DNA of 64,000 nucleotides. Origin: Aureibaculum flavum. GTDB taxonomy: Bacteria; Bacteroidota; Bacteroidia; Flavobacteriales; Flavobacteriaceae. The stretch lies in the NCBI RefSeq assembly GCF_016406085.1, contig NZ_JAEHFJ010000001.1, positions 682,001-746,000 on the forward strand. Direction: 5' to 3'. Shown piece after piece: positions 12,022 through 18,555 of the stretch. A model generated the notes under the pieces. That model saw only the letters and a program-made list of their open reading frames with translations. It was not told the DNA's origin and ran no database searches. Position 1 is the stretch's first letter. Every line of letters begins with the position of its first letter. The translations under genes were made by a program, and so were the position numbers.

Positions 12022-12537
12022 TTATTTTTCTGATAAAGTCTTAAGGATTCCAGATAATTTCTGACCACCTGATTGCAATGCTCCAATAACATTTTTAGCT
12101 GGAGATTGTAACAATCCGATAACTTCACCTATAAGCTCTTCTTTAGATTTGATATTAACAAGAGCATCTAATTGGTTATCACCAACATAAATTGACTCTT
12201 CAATATAAGCTCCTTTAAGAACTGGTTTGTCAGATTTCTTACGAAATTCTTTAATTACTTTTGCTGGAGCATTACTAACTTCAGAAATCATTATAGAGGT
12301 ATTTCCCTTTAACACTTCTGGTAATTCTCCAAAATCTTTATCAGATTTTTCCATTGCTTTAGTAAGCAAGGTGTTTTTAACAACTTCCAATTTTACATTC
12401 GCTTTAAAACAAGCTCTACGTAATTTTGTAGTATTCAAAGCATCTAAGCCTGAAATATCTGCAAGGTATATTGTGCTACTATCAGCTAATTGGCTTGTTA
12501 AGTCGTCTATTACTTGTGATTTTTGTTCTCTAGTCAT
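12022..12537 (-). CDS. rplJ: 50S ribosomal protein uL10
   Basis: A 171-residue stalk base protein that anchors bL12 to 23S rRNA. The N-terminal fold contains TIYLADISGLDALNTTKLRR and VVKNTLLTKAM, and the C-terminal helix that binds bL12 is present. It is 20 bp downstream of rplA in the rplKAJL group. In other bacteria the L10-L12 complex represses translation of its own mRNA. No clear leader structure is visible in this short gap. Confidence 0.96.
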   Translation of the reverse strand: MTREQKSQVIDDLTSQLADSSTIYLADISGLDALNTTKLRRACFKANVKLEVVKNTLLTKAMEKSDKDFGELPEVLKGNTSIMISEVSNAPAKVIKEFRKKSDKPVLKGAYIEESIYVGDNQLDALVNIKSKEELIGEVIGLLQSPAKNVIGALQSGGQKLSGILKTLSEK

Positions 12538-12557
12538 TTTTCTAAACTTTTAACTTG

Positions 12558-13250
12558 CTATACAACTGATTTGGTATCTATTTGAATACTAGGACTCATC
12601 GTACTAGACATAAAGACACTTTTTACATAAATTCCTTTAGATGTTGTTGGTTTTAACTTCATTATTGTTGTAAACAATTCTTGAGCATTACCAGCAATTT
12701 TTTCGGCATCAAAAGACGCTTTACCTATAGCAGCATGAATGATTCCAGTTTTATCAACTTTAAAATCAATTTTACCACCTTTAACATCTGCAACAGCTTT
12801 TGCTACATCCATAGTTACGGTACCAGTCTTAGGGTTCGGCATTAAACCACGTGGGCCTAATACTCTACCTAAAGGTCCTAATTTACCCATAACGCTTGGC
12901 ATTGTAACAATTACGTCAACATCTGTCCATCCTCCTTTAATTTTTTGAAGGTATTCATCTAAACCAACATAATCAGCACCCGCCGCTTTGGCTTCCTCTT
13001 CTTTATCTGGTGTTACTAATGCAAGTACTTTCACATCTTTACCTGTTCCGTGTGGTAATGTAACTACACCACGAACCATTTGATTTGCTTTTCTAGGATC
13101 TACTCCTAATCTAACCGCAACATCAATAGATGGATCAAACTTTACATTAGATATTTCTTTTACTAAAACAGAGGCTTCTTCTAAAGAATATGCTTTTGTA
13201 GCATCTACTTTTGCCTTAGCTTCTTTTCTATTTTTAGTTAATTTCGACAT
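12558..13250 (-). CDS. rplA: 50S ribosomal protein uL1
   Basis: A 230-residue protein of the L1 stalk. The signature [14 protein letters not shown] and the preceding [19 protein letters not shown] are clear. It sits 21 bp after rplK. In other bacteria L1 feeds back on the rplK-rplA mRNA, and the same may hold here. Confidence 0.97.
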   Translation of the reverse strand: MSKLTKNRKEAKAKVDATKAYSLEEASVLVKEISNVKFDPSIDVAVRLGVDPRKANQMVRGVVTLPHGTGKDVKVLALVTPDKEEEAKAAGADYVGLDEYLQKIKGGWTDVDVIVTMPSVMGKLGPLGRVLGPRGLMPNPKTGTVTMDVAKAVADVKGGKIDFKVDKTGIIHAAIGKASFDAEKIAGNAQELFTTIMKLKPTTSKGIYVKSVFMSSTMSPSIQIDTKSVV

Positions 13251-13271
13251 TTTTTTATAAAATTATAAAGT

Positions 13272-13709
13272 TTAAGCAGGAGCGTTTCCTTTAACTTTTA
13301 TTCCCATTGATCTTGCTGTACCCGCAACCATTTTCATTGCTGATTCAACTTTAAAAGCATTTAAATCAACCATTTTATCCTCAGCTATGGTTCTAATTTG
13401 GTCCCAAGTAACCGTCGCAACTTTTTTACGATTTGGTTCGCCTGATCCTTTTTTAGTTTTCGCAGCTTCAAGTAACTGTACCGCAGCTGGTGGTGTTTTT
13501 ACAACAAAGTCAAAAGACTTGTCTTTATAAACAGTAATAGCCACTGGTAACACTTTGCCTGGTTTATCTTGAGTTCTAGCATTAAACTGCTTACAAAACT
13601 CCATGATGTTAACCCCGGCAGCACCCAAAGCAGGTCCAACAGGTGGTGAAGGGTTTGCTGCTCCTCCACGAACTTGTAATTTTACAACCTTACTAATTTC
13701 TTTTGCCAT
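13272..13709 (-). CDS. rplK: 50S ribosomal protein uL11
   Basis: A 145-residue protein of the GTPase-associated centre. The N-terminal proline-rich [20 protein letters not shown] and C-terminal [13 protein letters not shown] are textbook L11. It is 65 bp after nusG in the conserved secE-nusG-rplKA order. Confidence 0.97.
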   Translation of the reverse strand: MAKEISKVVKLQVRGGAANPSPPVGPALGAAGVNIMEFCKQFNARTQDKPGKVLPVAITVYKDKSFDFVVKTPPAAVQLLEAAKTKKGSGEPNRKKVATVTWDQIRTIAEDKMVDLNAFKVESAMKMVAGTARSMGIKVKGNAPA

Positions 13710-13774
13710 TTTTTAAACTTTAGTTTAGACAATAATTTAATGGAAACTTAAATTAAGTCTTAAATATGTAACAT

Positions 13775-14326
13775 TTATGATATTTTCTCAACTTGCATAT
13801 AGCTCAATTCCAATGGAGTTTTTCTTCCAAAGATTTTAACCATAACCTCAAGTTTACGTTTTTCTTCATTTATATTTTCGATAGTACCATCAAAACCATT
13901 GAATGGTCCATCTATAACTTTAACTGTTTCTCCTTTTATATAAGGAATCGCTACATTTTCATTCTGCACCGCTAATTCATCAACTTTACCTAACATTCTG
14001 TTCACTTCTGATCTTCTCAAAGGAACTGGATCTCCACCTTTTACTTCACCTAAAAATCCAATTACACCAGTAACCGATTTAATTACGTGAGGAAGTTCTC
14101 CTGTTAAATTAGCTTGAATCATTATATATCCTGGAAAATAAACTTTTTCTTTATTTACTTTTTTTCCAGCACGTATTTGTATCACTTTTTCTGTAGGTAC
14201 CAAAACCTGATCAACATAATCTGAAAGGCCTAAACGAGCAACTTCATTTTCGATATACGTCTTTACTTTATTTTCTTGACCTCCAATAGCTCTCACTACA
14301 TACCATTTCTTTACAGAATCTGACAT
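13775..14326 (-). CDS. nusG: Transcription termination/antitermination protein NusG
   Basis: A 183-residue elongation factor that binds the RNA polymerase clamp and links transcription to ribosomes or Rho. The NGN domain starts at WYVVRAIGGQENKVK (residue 8) and includes VYFPGYIMIQ. The C-terminal KOW segment is GETVKVIDGPFNGFDGTIE. Its start codon follows the secE stop after 1 base, so the two are translationally coupled. Confidence 0.97.
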   Translation of the reverse strand: MSDSVKKWYVVRAIGGQENKVKTYIENEVARLGLSDYVDQVLVPTEKVIQIRAGKKVNKEKVYFPGYIMIQANLTGELPHVIKSVTGVIGFLGEVKGGDPVPLRRSEVNRMLGKVDELAVQNENVAIPYIKGETVKVIDGPFNGFDGTIENINEEKRKLEVMVKIFGRKTPLELSYMQVEKIS

Positions 14327-14327
14327 A

Positions 14328-14522
14328 TTATTTATTAAATAGATTAAAATATTGTTCTAAACCTAACTGAAATGTCTTGTCAACAAGAAAAACTGCTATA
14401 GCGAATAAAACAGTAAATAGAGCTACTACCACTGTAGATTTTTGAGCTTCTGTAAAAGATATCCAGGTAACCTTATGGTTTAGCTCTTCAAAAGATTCTT
14501 TAATGTATGTAACAATACCCAT
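14328..14522 (-). CDS. secE: Preprotein translocase subunit SecE
   Basis: A 64-residue short-form SecE with one membrane helix (VVVALFTVLFAIAVFLVDKT, about residues 31-50) after the conserved amphipathic FEELNHKVTWISFTEA. It clamps SecY in the inner membrane. It lies between tRNA-Trp and nusG, the standard position. Confidence 0.95.
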   Translation of the reverse strand: MGIVTYIKESFEELNHKVTWISFTEAQKSTVVVALFTVLFAIAVFLVDKTFQLGLEQYFNLFNK

Positions 14523-14606
14523 TATATATATTTTTTGTGATAATATCTAATCAAATTTATTCAGGACAGGCTTGAATTTTGAAAACACTATTTTTTTTAA
14601 CTATTG

Positions 14607-14679
14607 CACGGGCGGAGAGGCTCGAACTCCCGACACCCGGTTTTGGAGACCGGTGCTCTACCAACTGAGCTACACCCGT
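14607..14679 (-). tRNA. tRNA-Trp (anticodon CCA)
   Basis: The 73-nt cloverleaf has a 7-bp acceptor stem (ACGGGTG/CGCCCGT), the anticodon loop CTCCAAA, and T-loop TTCGAGC. The 3' CCA is not encoded. It lies between tuf and secE, as in Escherichia coli. Confidence 0.97.
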
Positions 14680-14689
14680 ATAGAATATT

Positions 14690-14714
14690 AGGTGCTCCTT
14701 AAAAAGGAGCACCT
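14690..14714 (-). promoter_or_regulatory. Strong hairpin between tuf and tRNA-Trp
   Basis: AGGTGCTCCTT and AAGGAGCACCT form an 11-bp perfect stem with a 3-base loop. No T-run follows on the minus strand. It may mark RNA processing between tuf mRNA and tRNA-Trp, or partial termination. Confidence 0.6.
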
Positions 14715-14755
14715 ATTATACCTATATATATAATTAACTAAAAACTAATGGTGTC

Positions 14756-15940
14756 TTATAATATTTCAGTCACCTGACCAGCACCAACTGTTCTACCACC
14801 TTCACGAATTGCAAAACGTAAACCTACATTCATTGCAATTGGTTGATGTAAATCAACAGTAATAGTTAAGTTATCACCAGGCATAACCATCTCTACACCA
14901 GAAGGTAAGTTAATAGTACCTGTTACGTCAGTTGTTCTTACATAGAACTGTGGACGGTAATTATTATGGAATGGAGTATGACGTCCACCTTCTTCTTTCT
15001 TAAGGATATAAACCTCAGCTTTAAATTTATCGTGTGGAGTTACTGAACCTGGCTTACAGATTACCATACCCCTTTTGATACTTTCTTTTTCAATACCTCT
15101 TAATAAGATACCTACATTATCACCAGCTTCACCTCTATCTAATATTTTACGGAACATCTCAACTCCAGTTACAGTAGAAGTTAATTTTTCAGCTCCCATA
15201 CCAATAATATCAACACTGTCACCAGTATTTGCAACACCAGTTTCAATACGACCAGTTGCTACAGTACCACGACCAGTAATTGAAAATACATCTTCAACAG
15301 GCATCAAGAAAGGCTTATCAACATCACGTTTTGGTAATTCGATCCAAGTATCAACAGCTTCCATTAATTCAATAACAGAATTTACCCATTTTTCTTCACC
15401 ATTTAAAGCTCCTAAAGCAGAACCAGAAATAACTGGCCCATTATCACCATCATATTCGTAGAAGTTTAATAAATCTCTAACTTCCATGTCAACTAGCTCT
15501 AATAACTCTTCGTCATCAACCATATCAACTTTATTCAAGAAAACTACCATTCTTGGAATACCAACTTGACGACCTAATAAGATATGCTCTCTAGTTTGAG
15601 GCATAGGACCATCAGTTGCAGCTACAACTAAAATAGCACCATCCATTTGGGCAGCACCAGTAACCATGTTTTTCACGTAATCCGCGTGACCAGGACAATC
15701 AACGTGTGCATAATGACGATTCAAAGTTGCATACTCAACGTGAGATGTATTAATCGTTATACCTCTTTCTTTTTCTTCTGGAGCATTATCGATTTGATCG
15801 AAATTTTTTGCTTCAGAATATCCTTTATCAGACAATACTTTAGTAATTGCTGCTGTTAAAGTTGTTTTACCGTGATCTACGTGTCCTATTGTACCTATGT
15901 TTAGGTGTGGTTTGGAACGGTCATAAGTTTCTTTTGCCAT
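14756..15940 (-). CDS. tuf: Elongation factor Tu
   Basis: GTPase that delivers aminoacyl-tRNA to the ribosome, 394 residues, standard length. The P-loop GHVDHGKT is at residues 19-26, DCPGHADY near 80 and NKVD near 135. Domains 2 and 3 follow, with the C-terminal [20 protein letters not shown]. It is the first protein gene after the four tRNA genes and is followed by tRNA-Trp and secE. Confidence 0.98.
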   Translation of the reverse strand: MAKETYDRSKPHLNIGTIGHVDHGKTTLTAAITKVLSDKGYSEAKNFDQIDNAPEEKERGITINTSHVEYATLNRHYAHVDCPGHADYVKNMVTGAAQMDGAILVVAATDGPMPQTREHILLGRQVGIPRMVVFLNKVDMVDDEELLELVDMEVRDLLNFYEYDGDNGPVISGSALGALNGEEKWVNSVIELMEAVDTWIELPKRDVDKPFLMPVEDVFSITGRGTVATGRIETGVANTGDSVDIIGMGAEKLTSTVTGVEMFRKILDRGEAGDNVGILLRGIEKESIKRGMVICKPGSVTPHDKFKAEVYILKKEEGGRHTPFHNNYRPQFYVRTTDVTGTINLPSGVEMVMPGDNLTITVDLHQPIAMNVGLRFAIREGGRTVGAGQVTEIL

Positions 15941-15996
15941 GATTATTAATTTTAAATCTTAGTTATATATATTTAGTTATTCTTCCTTTACTATTG

Positions 15997-16068
15997 AGCC
16001 AATGACGGGAATTGAACCCGTGACCTCTTCCTTACCAAGGAAACGCTCTACCCCTGAGCTACACCGGC
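15997..16068 (-). tRNA. tRNA-Thr (anticodon GGT)
   Basis: The 72-nt cloverleaf has acceptor stem GCCGGTG/CATTGGC (with G-U pairs) and anticodon loop TTGGTAA. It is the last of four tRNAs before tuf. Confidence 0.96.
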
Positions 16069-16159
16069 TAATCAGGTTATATGATTCAATGTAAAAAACT
16101 GAACCATAACTCAAAGATAATGAGCAAAATAACTTAATTTATTAAGCCAATTTGCTTAG

Positions 16160-16232
16160 AGCGAGAGACCGGGTTCGAACCGGCGACATTCAGCTTGGAA
16201 GGCTGACGCTCTACCAACTGAGCTACTCTCGC
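16160..16232 (-). tRNA. tRNA-Gly (anticodon TCC)
   Basis: The 73-nt cloverleaf has acceptor GCGAGAG/CTCTCGC, anticodon loop CTTCCAA and T-loop TTCGAAC. It is third in the tRNA cluster. Confidence 0.97.
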
Positions 16233-16336
16233 ATTTTACTCTACAATACTATAGAGATGGTGTTTCAATAAAATTTTGAATTTTCTTTATAATTTACAAA
16301 GATAAGCTTTGAAAACCACAAATAGAAATTTTTTAG

Positions 16337-16418
16337 TGGGGAGAGTAGGATTCGAACCTACGAAGACGTAGTCAGCGGAGTTACAGTCCGCCCCAGTTGG
16401 CCACTTTGGTATCTCCCC
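16337..16418 (-). tRNA. tRNA-Tyr (anticodon GTA)
   Basis: An 82-nt type II tRNA with a long variable arm. The acceptor is GGGGAGA/TCTCCCC and the anticodon loop CTGTAAC. It is second in the cluster. Confidence 0.97.
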
Positions 16419-16457
16419 AAAAAATTTCAATTCAAAGAACTAATTTCAATACTATTG

Positions 16458-16531
16458 AGCCGATGGAGGGACTCGAACCCACGACCTGCTGATTACAAAT
16501 CAGCTGCTCTAGCCAGCTGAGCTACATCGGC
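16458..16531 (-). tRNA. tRNA-Thr (anticodon TGT)
   Basis: The 74-nt cloverleaf has acceptor GCCGATG/CATCGGC and anticodon loop TTTGTAA. It is first in the tRNA-tuf operon, 40 bp after the promoter -7 box. The order Thr(TGT)-Tyr-Gly-Thr(GGT)-tuf is the same as the E. coli tufB operon. Confidence 0.97.
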
Positions 16532-16540
16532 TTTTTGTGT

Positions 16541-16571
16541 AAAAAAACACACCGCTTTTTCTTACGGTGTG
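16541..16571 (-). terminator. Terminator of the rpsU-recombinase-hpf unit
   Basis: CACACCG and CGGTGTG form the stem and seven T residues follow on the minus strand. The hairpin abuts the -7 box of the tRNA-tuf promoter at 16572, so it stops incoming transcripts exactly where the next operon begins. Confidence 0.85.
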
Positions 16572-16601
16572 CAAATGTATAAAGTTTTATTTTTCTTACA
16601 A
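16572..16601 (-). promoter_or_regulatory. Promoter of the tRNA-tuf-secE-nusG operon
   Basis: On the minus strand TTG (16599-16601) is followed by a 19-base spacer and TACATTTG (16572-16579), an ideal Bacteroidota housekeeping promoter. The predicted start falls inside the terminator arm of the preceding unit, so transcripts starting here would lack one half of that hairpin. Confidence 0.75.
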
Positions 16602-16629
16602 AACTTTTCTGTCTATTTTTTTTAAAAAA

Positions 16630-16935
16630 TTACACATGATGTGATCTTTGCTTCTCCTTCTTCTTACACAACTGCCTTCTCAAAGCCTCTGCAATTAAAT
16701 CAATAGCCTCTTCAAATGTTTTACATTCCTTCTTTACAATTAGCTCATCACCAGGGATAAGCATCTTAATTTCAGCTATTTTATTTTCTTTTTCACTGGT
16801 GTTTTGAACTTTTAAATACACCTCAGCTCCAATTATTTTGTCATAATACTTTTCTAGGTTGTCAATTTTAGTTTGAATAAAATCATTTAAACTTTTATCT
16901 ATATTAAAATTTACGGATTGAACATTTACTTTCAT
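16630..16935 (-). CDS. hpf: Short-form ribosome hibernation promoting factor (HPF/RaiA family)
   Basis: A 101-residue cytoplasmic protein of the sigma-54 modulation/S30EA family. The N-terminal strand MKVNVQSVNFNIDKSLNDFI, the EVYLKV strand and the basic helix FEEAIDLIAEALRRQLCKKKEKQR are family features. It binds the 30S subunit in slow growth and blocks mRNA and tRNA access. It lacks the long C-terminal dimerisation domain. It starts 7 bases after the upstream recombinase gene and so shares a transcript with it and probably rpsU. Confidence 0.92.
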   Translation of the reverse strand: MKVNVQSVNFNIDKSLNDFIQTKIDNLEKYYDKIIGAEVYLKVQNTSEKENKIAEIKMLIPGDELIVKKECKTFEEAIDLIAEALRRQLCKKKEKQRSHHV

Positions 16936-16942
16936 ATCTATT

Positions 16943-17833
16943 TTAGGTTTTAGTGCTCCTTGGATGAGCCTGGTTATAAACTTTTTTTAATTCATTCAAG
17001 CTACTATGCGTATAAATTTGTGTTGACGCTAAGCTTGAATGCCCTAGTAATTCTTTCACTGAATTCAAATCAGCCCCTTCATTTAATAAATGTGTTGCAA
17101 ATGAATGCCGAATAACATGTGGGCTTTTTTTAACTTTTGAAGAGACTTTACTAAAGTACTCATTTATTATTCTATAAACAAGGTTCGGATATATTTTATT
17201 GCCCTTTGTTGTTATAAATAAATAGTCAATGTCATAAGCCATTTGCTTTCTTTCTGTGAGATAAATAGTTAGTGTTTTTTGAACCGAATCTAACAATGGA
17301 ATATATCTTTCCTTATTTCTTTTACCTAACACTTTTAATGTTGCTTTGTGTAAATTCACAGAACCTAAGTTTAATTCTATAAGTTCTGCACGTCGCATTC
17401 CCGTTGAATACAACAACTCAACAATTAATTTATTTCGGATGGACTCAAAATCAGTATCTTCTGAACTTAAATTAGCGAGTACTTCTTCAATTTCAGCTTG
17501 AGAAAAAGGAACCTGCATTTTCTTTGATACTTTTAATGCTTGATGACTCAATAATGGAGATTCTTTTATTTGTTTCGATTTTACTAAAAATTTATAATAT
17601 GTTTTTAGACTACTTATTTTTCTATTAATTGTTCGATTTGAAATATTTTTATTTACCATTTCTACAATCCATGACCTAATTTGACCATAATTGACATCTA
17701 ATAATAGTTCTGAATCGTATGTTTCTTGACAAAATAACGTAAAAGACATTAAATCATCTTGATAAGCTCTAACGGTATGTGGTGAGTATTTTTTCTCTGA
17801 AGTGAGATAATCTATAAAGTGGATTATTGACAT
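16943..17833 (-). CDS. Tyrosine recombinase, XerC/XerD-like
   Basis: A 296-residue site-specific recombinase. The N-terminal SAM-like DNA-binding domain (YLTSEKKYSPHTVRAYQDDL) is followed by the catalytic domain. All key residues are visible: Arg in STGMRRAEL, Lys after LKVLGKRNKERYIPL, HVIRHSFATHLL, LLGHSSLASTQ and the nucleophile in QIYTH. It is a likely chromosome dimer resolution enzyme rather than a phage integrase, since the setting is housekeeping. I chose the second in-frame ATG because the first would put seven residues inside the rpsU terminator. The chosen ATG directly follows the terminator's T-run, so expression may depend on readthrough. Confidence 0.88.
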   Translation of the reverse strand: MSIIHFIDYLTSEKKYSPHTVRAYQDDLMSFTLFCQETYDSELLLDVNYGQIRSWIVEMVNKNISNRTINRKISSLKTYYKFLVKSKQIKESPLLSHQALKVSKKMQVPFSQAEIEEVLANLSSEDTDFESIRNKLIVELLYSTGMRRAELIELNLGSVNLHKATLKVLGKRNKERYIPLLDSVQKTLTIYLTERKQMAYDIDYLFITTKGNKIYPNLVYRIINEYFSKVSSKVKKSPHVIRHSFATHLLNEGADLNSVKELLGHSSLASTQIYTHSSLNELKKVYNQAHPRSTKT

Positions 17834-17889
17834 AAAAAAACCGTTAGCAAACAAAGCTACAAAATCTGTAGTGTTTTTACTAACGGTTT
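17834..17889 (-). terminator. Terminator after rpsU, abutting the recombinase start codon
   Basis: AAACCGTTAG and CTAACGGTTT form a 10-bp base stem with an inner CTACA/TGTAG stem, followed by a T7 run that ends at the recombinase ATG. Confidence 0.8.
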
Positions 17890-17938
17890 AACTTATATTT
17901 AGTAAAATATATACCTATAAATTATTAGGTTTATATTA

Positions 17939-18136
17939 CTAACCTTGCTCTTCTACTGTTCTGATATTCTGAACATACTGAGCTTTCTGAATCTGAGCTC
18001 TTTTTACTACTGAAGGTTTCGAAAAGTTTTTACGTTCACGCAACTGCTTCATAGTTTTAGTTCTATCAAATTTTCTCTTAAAACGTTTTAACGCTCTATC
18101 GATATTCTCACCATCTTTTACTGGAATTATTAGCAT
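17939..18136 (-). CDS. rpsU: 30S ribosomal protein bS21
   Basis: A 65-residue basic protein (MLIIPVKDGENIDRALKRFK, then KFDRTKTMKQLRERKNFSKP) of the small-subunit platform near the 3' end of 16S rRNA. Its start has a full Shine-Dalgarno, AAAGGAGGTG at 18144-18153, 9 bases before the ATG. This is unlike every other gene in the window. In Bacteroidota, bS21 with bS6 and bS18 is reported to hide the anti-Shine-Dalgarno, so this site suits feedback by bS21-lacking ribosomes. The leader upstream is about 320 nt and mostly made of 92-bp repeats. Confidence 0.97.
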   Translation of the reverse strand: MLIIPVKDGENIDRALKRFKRKFDRTKTMKQLRERKNFSKPSVVKRAQIQKAQYVQNIRTVEEQG

Positions 18137-18143
18137 AATGTCG

Positions 18144-18153
18144 CACCTCCTTT
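18144..18153 (-). promoter_or_regulatory. Full-length Shine-Dalgarno of rpsU
   Basis: AAAGGAGGTG can pair over ten bases with the usual 16S rRNA tail CACCUCCUUU. The gap to the ATG is 9 bases. No comparable site precedes other genes here. Confidence 0.9.
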
Positions 18154-18454
18154 CATATGTACTCTTTTTATTTATTTTAAACGGTCATATGCTGTTCGCC
18201 TTTTAAAAAATCAACGTTTTTAAATTGATTTTAGTTGGCTCGGTTCATATGTACTCTTTTAATTTATTTTAAACGGTCATATGCTGTTCGCCTTTTAAAA
18301 AATCAACGTTCTTAAATTGATTTTAGTTGGCTCGGTTCATATGTATTCTTTTTATTTATTTTAATCGGTCATATGCTGTTCGCCTTTTAAAAAATCAACG
18401 TTCTTAAATTGATTTTAGTTGGCTCGGTTCATATGTACTCTTTTTATTTATTTT
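18153..18454 (-). repeat. 92-bp tandem repeat in the rpsU leader (3 full copies and a partial fourth)
   Basis: Units start at 18153, 18245, 18337 and 18429, with period exactly 92 and very few differences. Each unit holds an AT-rich hairpin (AAAATCAA/TTGATTTT), two CATATG sites, and two tiny reading frames with stop codons (Met-Asn-Arg-Ala-Asn at unit junctions and Met-Thr-Val or Met-Thr-Asp inside). The array ends exactly at the rpsU Shine-Dalgarno and lies downstream of a -7 box, so it should be transcribed. Confidence 0.93.
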
Positions 18455-18465
18455 TTATTGGGCTG

Positions 18466-18473
18466 CAAATGTA
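18466..18473 (-). promoter_or_regulatory. Candidate -7 box of the rpsU promoter
   Basis: TACATTTG on the minus strand matches TAnnTTTG exactly. I see no good TTG at the usual distance. It would give a leader of roughly 320 nt containing the tandem repeats. Confidence 0.5.
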
Positions 18474-18509
18474 CAAAACTATATTAAGAATAAGACATTT
18501 TTTTAAAAC

Positions 18510-18538
18510 AAAAAAAATCCGACCTAGGCCGGATTTTT
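18510..18538 (-). terminator. Terminator of the DUF5117 metalloprotease gene
   Basis: AAAAATCCG and CGGATTTTT flank an ACCTAGGC loop, with a T-run on the minus strand. It separates the metalloprotease gene from the rpsU promoter. Confidence 0.85.
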
Positions 18539-18555
18539 ATAATCTATAATCTCAA

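Noticed and set aside
16943-17833. Phage or island integrase
   Set aside because: It lies within a conserved housekeeping transcript (rpsU - hpf), with no att sites or cargo genes, and looks like a chromosomal Xer recombinase.
18153-18454. CRISPR array
   Set aside because: The units are directly adjacent 92-bp copies with no unique spacers and no cas genes; it is a tandem repeat.
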